A stretch of 57,527 nt of DNA, taken from the NCBI GenBank assembly GCA_947170495.1, contig CAMVUB010000010.1, forward strand, positions 1 through 57,527. Direction: 5' to 3'. The stretch is from an uncultured Prevotellaceae bacterium (GTDB taxonomy: Bacteria > Bacteroidota > Bacteroidia > Bacteroidales > Bacteroidaceae). Every line of letters starts with the position of its first letter. Position 1 is the first letter of the stretch. Positions 26,101 to 34,655 of this stretch are shown here, piece by piece. Under the pieces are notes generated by a model. It was not told where the DNA came from. It searched no databases and saw nothing but the letters and a program-made list of their open reading frames with translations. Both the position numbers and the translations under genes were made by a program.

Positions 26101-26701
26101 CTGTGCCGTCGGCCTTGGTGAGGTTGCCGTCGTATTTCTGCGAGGGCTCCAGCCATGTCCAGGCGTGTGAGGCGTGGATGGAGATGCCGAGCGGCAGGCC
26201 CTCAGCCTTACAAGCCTCGCTCCAGCCCTTCGCCAAATCCTTCATCGGACCTACGTTCACGGAGTTCCACTCCTGATAAGGCGAGTCCCAGAGGTCGAAG
26301 TTGTCGTGGTGGTTACCCAGCGCCATGAAGTAGCGGGCGCCCACGCTTTTGTAGAGGCTCACCAGCTCCTGCGGATCCCACTGCTCGGCCTTCCACGCGT
26401 TGCACAGCTCCTTCAGTCCGAAGACAGACGGATTGCCGAAGTGGCTCACGTGGTAGTTGTACTGGCCGCTGCCCTCGTAGTACATGAAACGCGCATACCA
26501 GTCGCCGGCCTCAGCCTGGCACTGCGGACCCCAGTGGGCCCAGATGCCGAACTTGGCATCCTTGAACCATTCGGGGCACTCCCACGCGCTGAGCGACTCC
26601 CAGTCGTTGCCGAAGGCGCCTGTCTCCACGGGCACATTCTCATTCTGTGCGCTGGCGGTCATGCTGAAGGCCGTCAGCAGCAATAAAAATAATTTCTTCA
26701 T
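23129..26701 (-). CDS. Large secreted GH29 alpha-L-fucosidase-like protein
   Basis: 1190 residues with a signal peptide (MKKLFLLLLTAFSMTASAQ). Residues about 40-400 form a GH29 barrel: WFKDAKFGIWAHWGP, GNHHDNFDLWDSPYQEWNSVNVG, WTWLEP, and PDMIYFDDTAMPF with the likely nucleophile at Asp269 or Asp270. A small beta domain follows (TFKAFGMTESSYSG), then a helical linker and jelly-roll regions, two of which resemble DUF5013-type or CBM domains (ARIYRKVTMPAGQYYFGAAY and SISQQVSGLPAGKYRISVRT). The C-terminus YDLSGRRRSRLHKGLNIISDRKVVVK-like tail (positions 23132-23210) matches the ends of other secreted proteins here. It probably removes fucose from host or plant glycans. Promoter at 26744-26737; divergent AraC regulator. 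Confidence 0.88.
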   Translation of the reverse strand: MKKLFLLLLTAFSMTASAQNENVPVETGAFGNDWESLSAWECPEWFKDAKFGIWAHWGPQCQAEAGDWYARFMYYEGSGQYNYHVSHFGNPSVFGLKELCNAWKAEQWDPQELVSLYKSVGARYFMALGNHHDNFDLWDSPYQEWNSVNVGPMKDLAKGWSEACKAEGLPLGISIHASHAWTWLEPSQKYDGNLTKADGTGKWWEGMDPQELYAQNHTHSTGWESSGTIHSQWDWGNGASQPSAAYKQKFQNRVLQMVNDYNPDMIYFDDTAMPFYGCDDQIGKNILQHYYNHSAAQHDGTPQVVVTGKQLTAEQKGYMMWDVERGIPDRPQETYWQTCTCIGQWHYDQSVYNNNGYKSGATVVRMLIDVVSKNGNLLLSIPVRGNGTIDDKERKVLADIKAWMDINSESIYGTRTWKTFGEGPLAEAVNPMNAQGFNEGQAYSAQDVRYVQKDGVVYATIMAWPEAGEFTFKAFGMTESSYSGNVDKVELLGSNDAVVFEQDFQGLTVIVPSTKPNAIAPVFRITFKEETRSPYELLQALATQMEETLGELASRVHPYNTGMINSAKLEALTTAIATAKSVPAGLSDDAYVAARETLSEAYHFFESEGLNRGGAFNGIIDENLTTTYLVEGSAFTRAAGGSSRFGEPKYWTVENFNIPNGGDGTKHGLDKYSGNEALMLGVWNDAGNNNSGSLTNARIYRKVTMPAGQYYFGAAYNTTYNMSQQAYMFVSTQLSETADIPSEALAYYPIASCTGDMKVQGLYFQLDAETEVYIGFQANLLNGSSTQEFRAERVVLYSPKEVSERHPEAHGWQQLEALPEDVSQYFFALFDHGTDNALVLGAGNHQGTSNKTMWYTPNVFPEGNKNALWMFDAFNSSNYSGAKGTDAQWLLITGVGDADNCLHSADNATWYFRTENNGEGWTDRCYVKPAYLPDGYWTLQNNKGQAYLGHWDDTDEIAGNVSSERAGHYDLFAILRGQYVAAVESLDKATEENPIDISYVITNTDATRYNNFHAKQPVGWTLTQDNAFEVEYSNYLPTKVGSSYFNKWQGSGNLTDRSISQQVSGLPAGKYRISVRTSASVIHPGASLFANSEKVAMNTVGADGVVSVTTDITDGLLTFGVELKSYQSNDCKFDHFTIEYMGAGIETAVNAVSTSTTTNARDLIYDLSGRRRSRLHKGLNIISDRKVVVK

Positions 26702-26736
26702 TGTGATTGTATATAGTTAGTTTGTGTTTTGCGGTG

Positions 26737-26744
26737 CAAAGGTA
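26737..26744 (-). promoter_or_regulatory. -7 promoter box for the large GH29 gene
   Basis: TACCTTTG on the minus strand, perfect consensus, 35 nt before the ATG at 26701. Confidence 0.7.
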
Positions 26745-26813
26745 CTTCGTATTCTTTGAACGCTGCTGCAAAAAAATATTCAATGATAGCACAAAATTGT
26801 CATTTATTATTTT

Positions 26814-26821
26814 TACCTTTG
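26814..26821 (+). promoter_or_regulatory. -7 promoter box for the AraC regulator
   Basis: TACCTTTG, perfect consensus, 22 nt before the GTG at 26844 and 31 nt before the ATG at 26853. It is divergent from the GH29 promoter with about 70 bp between the two boxes. Confidence 0.7.
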
Positions 26822-26843
26822 CCCGCGAAACCAAACAAACGTC

Positions 26844-27713
26844 GTGAAAGAGATGCAGATACCTATTGAATCCATGAACCTGGTGCTGCTGAACGTAGGG
26901 TTCGCACAGCACAATGCAGACTGGAACTGGCAGAACGTCAGTTCACCATTCATGCGTATTTACTATGTCACGGAGGGCGAGGCGCTGGTGCATCTGTGTG
27001 ACAAGAGTGTGACGCTACGCCCCCGTCACCTATACTTCATTCCTGCCTATGCGGCGCATTCGTATGAGTGTCACGGCGTGTTCAAACATTATTATCTTCA
27101 CGCGTACGAGGGCTTCAAGAATGAGATCAACCTGCAGGAAATCTATGAGCTGCCCGCCGAGGTGGACGCCGACGAGAACATAGAAGCGCTCTTCGCACTC
27201 CTCTGCAGTCGCCACCCCGACGCCCGGCTGCCGGAAAGCAATCCGAAAAGCTACGACACCTCGGCGCAGACATCGGGCTATGTGGCGCGCTACCGCGATA
27301 TGGAGCTATGGACGAAGATGGAGCTGCGAGGGGCGATGCTCATTATCATGTCATACTTCCTGCGCAAGGTCCGGCCACGCATCTGGACGCGCGACCAGCG
27401 CATGAAACGTGTGCTGGAACACATCCACGCCCATATCGCTGACAGCATCGATGTGGGCGCTTTGGCCGATGTCTCTCATGTCACCAAGCCCTATCTCATC
27501 AAACTCTTCAAACGCGAGTTCAGCATCTCGCCCATACAATACCTGAACCACAAAAAAATAGAGCGCGCACAACTGCTGCTCTATACCACTGATAAAACAG
27601 TGAAAGAAGTAGCCTATACGCTGGGGTTCAGCGACAATAACTACTTCATTCGCCTGTTTCGTAAGGTCACAGGCACTACGCCGCAAGAATACCGGCGCAG
27701 CCTGCGACCATAG
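26844..27713 (+). CDS. AraC-family transcriptional regulator
   Basis: 289 residues from a GTG; the ATG at 26853 (MQIPIESMNLVLL) is an equal alternative. The N-terminal cupin-like sensor domain has FMRIYYVTEGEALVHLCDKS and RHLYFIPAYAAHSYE. The C-terminal AraC DNA-binding domain (about residues 185-287) has two helix-turn-helix units: DVGALADVSHVTKPYLIKLFK, and VKEVAYTLGFSDNNYFIRLF with TGTTPQEYRR. It is divergently arranged with the large GH29 gene and shares a 142-bp intergenic region, so control of that gene in response to a sugar is likely but not shown. Convergent with recA, 9 bases apart. Confidence 0.92.
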   Translation: MKEMQIPIESMNLVLLNVGFAQHNADWNWQNVSSPFMRIYYVTEGEALVHLCDKSVTLRPRHLYFIPAYAAHSYECHGVFKHYYLHAYEGFKNEINLQEIYELPAEVDADENIEALFALLCSRHPDARLPESNPKSYDTSAQTSGYVARYRDMELWTKMELRGAMLIIMSYFLRKVRPRIWTRDQRMKRVLEHIHAHIADSIDVGALADVSHVTKPYLIKLFKREFSISPIQYLNHKKIERAQLLLYTTDKTVKEVAYTLGFSDNNYFIRLFRKVTGTTPQEYRRSLRP

Positions 27714-27722
27714 TCTATTTCT

Positions 27723-28754
<1,032 letters not shown>

Positions 28755-28761
28755 TTGTTTA

Positions 28762-28806
28762 AGACCCACCCTCAAATCCCTCCCGTGAGGGAGGGAAGTG
28801 GCTGGC
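28762..28806. repeat. Half palindromic element directly upstream of recA
   Basis: AGACCCACCCTCAAATCCCT plus CCCGTGAGGGAGGG and GGCTGGCGCG. It is the same half-unit as in thrC and the MG2-protein gene, in the opposite orientation. It places a GC hairpin within about 25 nt of the recA start. Confidence 0.8.
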
Positions 28807-28886
28807 GCGTAGAGAGTTTATAGGGTCATTCTTTTATTGTGAATAGTTTGTTTAGTTCTTTTGCTTCTATTTTGCTTGCTATTCCG

Positions 28887-29006
28887 CAGGCTCTCCCCTC
28901 CCTCACGGGTAGCGAAGGTGTCAACGGGTTGACTGAATGTCAAGCCGTCCTGAGTGACCGATGCAGAACTCCTCTGCTGAGGACGGGCAAGGTAGGGGGT
29001 GGGTCC
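28887..29006. repeat. Full palindromic element between the dehydrogenase gene and recA
   Basis: About 118 bp. Aligned by eye, about 115 bp match the reverse complement of the cyuA insertion (37696-37813) with some 7 differences, about 94% identity. Inner hairpin: CGTCCTGAG...CTGAGGACGGG around AACTCCTCTGCTGAGG. The right border GGGTCC touches the stop codon of the dehydrogenase gene (29007-29009). Confidence 0.9.
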
Positions 29007-30245
29007 TTAAAGCTCCAAATCTCCGTCGTGAATCTCGTGCCAGGGCAGGCCCTTCTGGTTGAGCTGTTCCATGAAGGGATCGGGGTCGAACTCCTCCACA
29101 TTGTGTACGCCGGGCTTCACCCATTGTCCCGTCAGGAACATCATAGCGCCAATCATGGCCGGCACGCCGGTGGTGTACGAGACGCCCTGCATACCTGTCT
29201 CCTCGTAGGCGGCGCGATGCGAGCAGTTGTTATATACATAATAGGTGTGCTCCTTGCCGTCGTTGCCGATACCGCGGATGCGGCAGCCGATGGACGTCTG
29301 ACCCTCGTAGTTCTCGCCCAGATCCTGCGGGTTCGGCAGCACCGCCTTCAGGAACTGCAGCGGCACAATCTTCACCTTCGCAGTGCCCGTGCCGTCAGCG
29401 AGGGGGGCTTCATATTCAATCTCATCGATGCGGCTCATGCCGATGTTCTGAATCACTTCGAGATGCTTCAGGTACTGCTGTCCGAAGGTCATCCAGAAAC
29501 GGGCACGCTTGATGGTCGGGTAGTTGATGACCAGCGACTCAATCTCCTCGTGGTGCAGCAGATAGCTGTCGCGCGGCCCTATCTCGGGATAGGTCAGGTC
29601 TTTGTGAATCTCCAGCGGTTCCGTCTCCACCCATTTGCCGTCTTCCCAGTAGAGCCCCTTCTGCGTAATCTCGCGGATATTGATCTCCGGGTTGAAGTTG
29701 GTGGCGAAAGCCTTGTGGTGGTCGCCGGCGTTGCAGTCCACGATGTCCAGGTACTGAATCTCCTTGAAATGGTGCTTGGCCGCATAGGCGGTGTAGATGC
29801 TCGTCACGCCCGGGTCGAAGCCGCAGCCCAGGATGGCCGTCAGTCCCGCCTTCTCGAAGCGGTCGCGGTAGGCCCACTGCCATGAGTACTCGAAGTGTGC
29901 CTCGTCCTTCGGCTCGTAGTTGGCCGTGTCGAGGTAGTTGCAGCCCGTCTGCAGGCACGCCTCCATGATTGAGAGGTCCTGATACGGCAGCGCCAGGTTC
30001 ACCACGATGTCCGGCTTATAGGCCGAGAACAGCGCCACCAGTTCCGGCACATTGTCCGCATCCACCTGTGCCGTCTGAATGCCCTTGTAGCCTGTGGCCT
30101 TCTCCACGTCGGCCGCCAGCTTGTCGCATTTCGCCTTCGTGCGCGAGGCAATCATGATTTCCGTGAATACATCGGGGTTCTGCGCCATCTTATGCGCACA
30201 CACGGTGGCCACGCCACCGGCACCAATCATCAATACTTTTCCCAT
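29007..30245 (-). CDS. Saccharopine dehydrogenase-like, probable carboxy(nor)spermidine dehydrogenase
   Basis: 412 residues from the ATG at 30245 (GKVLMIGAGGVATVCAHKMAQ). The open frame continues to 30338 but the family begins here and a promoter lies at 30283-30276. A Rossmann fold binds NAD(P) (GAGGVAT), followed by EIMIASRTKAKCD, VNLALPYQDLSIMEACLQTG and the saccharopine-dehydrogenase C domain (GCGFDPGVTSIYTAYAAKHHF). This subgroup in Bacteroidetes is linked to spermidine synthesis through carboxyspermidine, paired with a decarboxylase elsewhere. The decarboxylase is not in this window, so the substrate is inferred. The TAA stop abuts the palindromic element before recA. Confidence 0.87.
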   Translation of the reverse strand: MGKVLMIGAGGVATVCAHKMAQNPDVFTEIMIASRTKAKCDKLAADVEKATGYKGIQTAQVDADNVPELVALFSAYKPDIVVNLALPYQDLSIMEACLQTGCNYLDTANYEPKDEAHFEYSWQWAYRDRFEKAGLTAILGCGFDPGVTSIYTAYAAKHHFKEIQYLDIVDCNAGDHHKAFATNFNPEINIREITQKGLYWEDGKWVETEPLEIHKDLTYPEIGPRDSYLLHHEEIESLVINYPTIKRARFWMTFGQQYLKHLEVIQNIGMSRIDEIEYEAPLADGTGTAKVKIVPLQFLKAVLPNPQDLGENYEGQTSIGCRIRGIGNDGKEHTYYVYNNCSHRAAYEETGMQGVSYTTGVPAMIGAMMFLTGQWVKPGVHNVEEFDPDPFMEQLNQKGLPWHEIHDGDLEL

Positions 30246-30275
30246 CGTATGTAAGATTAAATGTTGTTCGGGTCG

Positions 30276-30283
30276 CAAAGTTA
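30276..30283 (-). promoter_or_regulatory. -7 promoter box for the dehydrogenase-recA unit
   Basis: TAACTTTG on the minus strand, consensus TAnnTTTG, 30 nt before the ATG at 30245. It is the nearest visible promoter for recA as well. Confidence 0.65.
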
Positions 30284-30370
30284 GCATCTTTATTTCATTG
30301 CCACAACAGAAACCGTAAAAAACTTCAATTTTGCCCAAAAGAAATCTTTTCGTCGTGGTTTCTTCGTCCT

Positions 30371-33300
30371 CTACCTCACCACTCTCCCTTTTCCGTAGAG
30401 GAGGGCGCCGTCGGAAGTTTGGCCGGCGGCATCGATGGAGATCTGGGTGGCCTGGCTGTTGTTGAAGAGTTTGACGTGGGCGCGGCCGCTGGCGTCGAGC
30501 TTCAGGTCGGGGTTCCAGTAGAGGGTGCGACGGTAGTCCTTGTGTCCCTCCGTGGGCGGATGGCGCTGGTAGTCGGGGTGGTAGAAGTCCTCCTGATAGG
30601 CGAAGCCGTCGAGAATGTAGCGGCGGTCGCGATAGACGACGCGCTGCGTCTGGTCGGGAAAGCGTCGCAGATCGACCGCCACGATGGGCTGGTTGTCCTG
30701 GTCGTAGCGCTCATCGCCCTCGCGCCGGGGGGAGTAGTCGGTGTAGATGTATATCTTATCAATATAGGTGAGCAGCCCCCATCGTTTCTGATCCAGCGGT
30801 CCCCACCAGTAGCCTTCGTCCCAATGGTCCTGATAGGTTCTGAAGTCCCAATGGCGGTACATCGCCATGTCCGAGATGAGGGTCTTGCACACTTGGTAAG
30901 CCACGCAGTAAGATTCATTGGTATATCTCACTAATCCTGCATCCATCGCGAGATTCAGGGCCTCATAAGCATCAATGACATAGGCGGGCTTGGAGAAATC
31001 TATGTGCCGCAGACCGCCATGACGCGCACGCACGGTGACCTGGTCGAGGACATGGGTGCCGTCGGTCAACAGGCGTGGCGACAGATAGGTAGTGTCGCTC
31101 AGCGGAGCGTTGTGTACCTGGTAATAGCTGTAGGGCTTCACCCATCGGGGATAGGGATAGTTCAGGCGGACATAGTATTCGGGATAGTCTGGCAAGCGCC
31201 CGGCCATCGCGTCGTACTCGTCGTAATCATCTAACTGCACCCAAGCGTGCGGCCAGTTGCCATATTTCCCGCGTCGCCGGCGCAAGCCGTCCCATTTCCG
31301 GTTCCATTTGGTGGTGTCGCTGGCGCCTAAGTAGAACAGACAGCTGCCCTCGAAGCGCGGAAGGTCAATCTGGAAGCGCCCCTGCGCGGTCTCTGTCTCG
31401 CCAATCAGGTTGTTACGCGTATTGAAGGGATCCACGAACTCTGCGTGCACGCGCACCTCCTTCTTCACGGTACCCGTCTCCTGATAGCGTCGTGCCAGCA
31501 CGCTCTGCTGCCGCCGCAGATTCTCGCGATAGGACTTCGTCGTCCTGAAACTCAGCTGGTTGTAATCGGTATTGTCCCATCCGTGCCCCTGTCGGGAAAA
31601 GATGCCGTGCCAGGTGTCGCTGATGGCTCCTATCTGGCTGCGGCGCTCGTAAAGGGGATTGAGGTTCCACGCCATGTTTCTCTTGGAGAAGTCGCTTCCA
31701 TAGTCGCCAAAGTTGAACTTCGAGGCAGGTTGGCCATCAGCCTGGAAGAGCGGCGACTGCTGCTGTTCGCTCAGCGAGGGTGTCCACTCTGTCATGAAGC
31801 GGTCGTGGTCAGCCTGTACCTGGTCATAGAGGTTTTCCTCGACCCAGTAGCGGTTCACGGTGCCCGTGACAATCTGCGTGTGCTCTGCGGGATGTGTGAT
31901 GTCCCAGGCTCCCTTGATGGCCATCTCCTGCCAGTTGAAGCGTCGCCAGCCCTGTGTCATCATCAGCAGGTCGAGGGCGCGGCGGTGCTCCTCATCGTCC
32001 TTCTCGAAGAAGTAGTCGGGCTGCGGCACGAAGCCTTTGATTTCGCTGGAGAGCAGCATCTCTGTCATGATGTTGCCGCTGTCGAAAGTGTTGTCGGCGT
32101 GGACGGCATCGCGCACGGTGAGCGACACGGTCTGGTCAGGCATCAAATGGGCAGAGGTGATGTCGATGTCGATAGGCTCGAAGGGCGCATACTGATCCTT
32201 GAGGCCCGTGTATTGCAGCGTGGGCTGTGCGAGTTCCGGACGTGTGACGAAGAAGAGGCGATCGGCATAGATATGTCCGATGCTGTCGAACACCGTGACT
32301 TGATTGATACCCATTGGCAAATCATCGTGGACAGTCGTCCACGTTGTATTTGCGATTTCTTCAAAATGGACCAGCTTGCCTTCGTGCATCACCGTGAGAC
32401 CCAACGGCTCTTGGGCAGCCTTCCCTGCCGCAGCGATGTCGAAGCGCCAGTCGCCTGTGAGGCTGTCGCGATGCACCTGCAGGCTGACGCCCTCGGCCTT
32501 CACGTTCGTGATCGTTTGGGACACAGACCCCTCTAAATCTCCCCGTGAGGGGAGACTTTCTTGTCCTCGAGAAGTCTGTGCGCCAGCCAACTCCCCTCCC
32601 TCACGGGAGGGGTCGGGGGTGGGTCTAAACACCGCTTCGTACTTCGTTCCCTCCTGTGGCGTGAAGGTGAAGGTGCCGCGACCTCGGTTCTCGGTTCTCA
32701 CGCTGAGGAGTTCGTAGCCCTTATCATTTTTAAATTTTTCACTTTTCACTCTTTCATTTTTCACTTGAAGGCTCAGCGTTCCATCGCGTACCTCTCCCTC
32801 GCTGGTCGCCGCCTCAAAGGCAACGCGACAAGGCACTCCGGCCACGAGGTTGCCGCCCTCGGGGAACAGCGAGAGGCGCAGCTCGGCGGGCTTCGGTGCA
32901 CTCTTGAAATAGCGGCGCAGCGGGCGCAGGGTCATGTCCTTGTAGAAATCGCCCGGCTGTCGGGGCTTGTCATAGACGGGGAAGACGCGCGAGTAGAGCT
33001 TCTCGTAGTCGCGGAAGAAGTCCTTGGCCATCGCCTTGTTATAGAACCAGTACTCCGAGTACCAGGCGTGGTAGTGCTCCGTCTGTCCCCAGTTGAGTTG
33101 CCAGCGCGTGTAGGCGCGCAGCTCGAAGTAGCCGGAGTAGAGCGTGTCGGGCAGTGCAAAGAAGCCGTGGCCGCGCCCGTCCTTCATCTCGATGAGCTTG
33201 CGCTCCACGAGGTAGCCGTCGTGGTTCCACAGTTCGGCATAGAGGACGCGGCTCAGGCGGCTGGGCGTGTCGGTGTTGGTCTTGCGCAGGTAAGCCGCGA

Positions 33301-34645
33301 ACCAGATGGTGTCGCCCAGGAAATAGCCAGTATTGTCCATGTGGACATAGACCTTCTCCTGCGGGATGGCCGCGCCAAAGCGCTCCAGTCGGTCGGCCAG
33401 GCGCTGCAGCGGGGGCAGCGAAGCCTGGTAGTTGGCGACGCTGTCGAGGCGTGACTGATAGAGATCCACGGTTCCCTGAGCGATGGCCTGCTCCTCAGCG
33501 GTGCGCTTAATGACCTCGTTGTTGGCCCAGAAGGTGCTGTCATAGCCCGCCTCGGCGATAGATGAGAGCATGTTCTCGCGCGCCTTGGCCTTGCGGCGCT
33601 TCACACGGAGGCGCTTCTGCTGTTCGACATTGAAGAGCATCGTCCGCGTGAGGAAGTCCCCCCACTGTGCCGTCATGGAGAGATTGGCCACCTCGGGATA
33701 TTTGTGGTCGTTGCGGTAGTCTATATGGAATTCCAATGTCACGGGGATAACGGTGGCACTGCGCAGTTCGCCCTGGCCAATGCTGATTTTCATTTGGTCC
33801 ACCTGCCCCTCGAAGGCGAGAGGCGCCAGGGTGGCGCGGTCGATGTAAAGGGAACCCGTCATCATCGGTTGCGATGGGGCCGGCGCTCCGTCATCGCCCT
33901 CCTTGCGGCTCAGGTTGAAGCGATAGAGCTGCTGGCTGTCGCCGTTGATTTCCTCAAGGGTGATGTCATAGTAGTGCTGCAAGTACTCCAGCCCTGTGAG
34001 CTTCGAGAGCGCGGGCTGCCCTAAGGGTGTGATGAGCGCCCCCCAGAAGGAAGCCTCCTTGACCATCGGAGCCAGCTCCAGCAGGTGGTGCAGGTTCATC
34101 TCATTCACCGTGCTGTTCTGCCATTGGCGGCGCGTGAGCGCTCCGTGTCGCCCCGTGAGGAACTCTAACTTGCGCAGGTTCACAGCCGCACGTGCATCTA
34201 CGAAAGCCTCCACGATGTCCTGCTTCTGTCCCAGCACCGAGGTCTGACGATAGAAATACTGCGCCGTCTTCTCCCGCTTGTGCTTGAACTTCTTCTCCAT
34301 TTGGCGCGCCACTTGCAGCAAGATGCCCTCGATGGCTGTCACCGTAACTTCCGGCAAGGTAGCTTCCAGCATTCGCATCTTCACCACTGCCGGCACCGCT
34401 GCGGCCTTGAACGTCAGGGTTTCGCGCCCGATACATGTCAGCCGCACCGTCTCGTCGGCCTCGGCCACGATGCTGCACTCGCCGTCGAAGTTCGTCAGCG
34501 TGTTGTTGTCCTCGCTGACATACACCCCCACCAGCGGCAACGGCTCACCGCTCTCCGCATCGATGACGCGCGTGGTGACTGTCGTCTGCGCCAATGCCCA
34601 TACAGGCATGAGCAGGAATAAAGAAAGGACTGCATATTTCATCAT
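30371..34645 (-). CDS. Large secreted protein with carboxypeptidase-regulatory and MG2 domains
   Basis: 1424 residues with a signal peptide (KYAVLSLFLLMPVWALAQ). A CarboxypepD_reg-like beta-sandwich lies at about 20-100 (ESGEPLPLVGVYVSEDNNTLTNFDGE). An uncharacterised region follows, then an alpha-2-macroglobulin MG2 domain at about 435-520 (PQEKVYVHMDNTGYFLGDTIWF), further beta domains and a Trp/Tyr-rich C-terminus. Such proteins sit at the outer membrane of Bacteroidetes; their function is unknown. Two low-complexity stretches match repeats. KNERVKSEKFKND (about 626-640) is an AAAGTGAAA-type repeat read in frame. RPTPDPSREGGE...LPSRGDLEGS (about 673-707) is a palindromic element. Third gene of a minus-strand operon, 10 nt after the preceding gene. 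Confidence 0.82.
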   Translation of the reverse strand: MMKYAVLSLFLLMPVWALAQTTVTTRVIDAESGEPLPLVGVYVSEDNNTLTNFDGECSIVAEADETVRLTCIGRETLTFKAAAVPAVVKMRMLEATLPEVTVTAIEGILLQVARQMEKKFKHKREKTAQYFYRQTSVLGQKQDIVEAFVDARAAVNLRKLEFLTGRHGALTRRQWQNSTVNEMNLHHLLELAPMVKEASFWGALITPLGQPALSKLTGLEYLQHYYDITLEEINGDSQQLYRFNLSRKEGDDGAPAPSQPMMTGSLYIDRATLAPLAFEGQVDQMKISIGQGELRSATVIPVTLEFHIDYRNDHKYPEVANLSMTAQWGDFLTRTMLFNVEQQKRLRVKRRKAKARENMLSSIAEAGYDSTFWANNEVIKRTAEEQAIAQGTVDLYQSRLDSVANYQASLPPLQRLADRLERFGAAIPQEKVYVHMDNTGYFLGDTIWFAAYLRKTNTDTPSRLSRVLYAELWNHDGYLVERKLIEMKDGRGHGFFALPDTLYSGYFELRAYTRWQLNWGQTEHYHAWYSEYWFYNKAMAKDFFRDYEKLYSRVFPVYDKPRQPGDFYKDMTLRPLRRYFKSAPKPAELRLSLFPEGGNLVAGVPCRVAFEAATSEGEVRDGTLSLQVKNERVKSEKFKNDKGYELLSVRTENRGRGTFTFTPQEGTKYEAVFRPTPDPSREGGELAGAQTSRGQESLPSRGDLEGSVSQTITNVKAEGVSLQVHRDSLTGDWRFDIAAAGKAAQEPLGLTVMHEGKLVHFEEIANTTWTTVHDDLPMGINQVTVFDSIGHIYADRLFFVTRPELAQPTLQYTGLKDQYAPFEPIDIDITSAHLMPDQTVSLTVRDAVHADNTFDSGNIMTEMLLSSEIKGFVPQPDYFFEKDDEEHRRALDLLMMTQGWRRFNWQEMAIKGAWDITHPAEHTQIVTGTVNRYWVEENLYDQVQADHDRFMTEWTPSLSEQQQSPLFQADGQPASKFNFGDYGSDFSKRNMAWNLNPLYERRSQIGAISDTWHGIFSRQGHGWDNTDYNQLSFRTTKSYRENLRRQQSVLARRYQETGTVKKEVRVHAEFVDPFNTRNNLIGETETAQGRFQIDLPRFEGSCLFYLGASDTTKWNRKWDGLRRRRGKYGNWPHAWVQLDDYDEYDAMAGRLPDYPEYYVRLNYPYPRWVKPYSYYQVHNAPLSDTTYLSPRLLTDGTHVLDQVTVRARHGGLRHIDFSKPAYVIDAYEALNLAMDAGLVRYTNESYCVAYQVCKTLISDMAMYRHWDFRTYQDHWDEGYWWGPLDQKRWGLLTYIDKIYIYTDYSPRREGDERYDQDNQPIVAVDLRRFPDQTQRVVYRDRRYILDGFAYQEDFYHPDYQRHPPTEGHKDYRRTLYWNPDLKLDASGRAHVKLFNNSQATQISIDAAGQTSDGALLYGKGRVVR
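32525..32626. repeat. Palindromic element, AGACCC class, inside the MG2-protein gene
   Basis: 102 bp from AGACCC to GGGTCT, made of two hairpin units: CTCCCCGTGAGGGGAG and CCCCTCCCTCACGGGAGGGG. In the gene frame it reads RPTPDPSREGGELAGA, eight spacer residues, then SLPSRGDLEGS. The cyuA insertion has the same units in the same order and frame. Confidence 0.88.
32724..32767. repeat. AAAGTGAAA-type repeat translated inside the MG2-protein gene
   Basis: AT-rich stretch of TTTTTCACTTTTCACT units, otherwise found between genes, read in frame as VKNERVKSEKFKND. Its composition differs sharply from the surrounding gene. Confidence 0.7.
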
Positions 34646-34655
34646 CGTATGGTTT

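Noticed and set aside
28755..28775. TTG start of recA at 28775
   Set aside because: The seven extra codons (TTG to CAA) belong mostly to the palindromic half-element. RecA proteins of this group begin MAKKE, at 28754.
30246..30338. Longer start for the dehydrogenase gene
   Set aside because: The promoter box lies at 30276-30283 inside this extension, and the Rossmann fold starts directly after the ATG at 30245.
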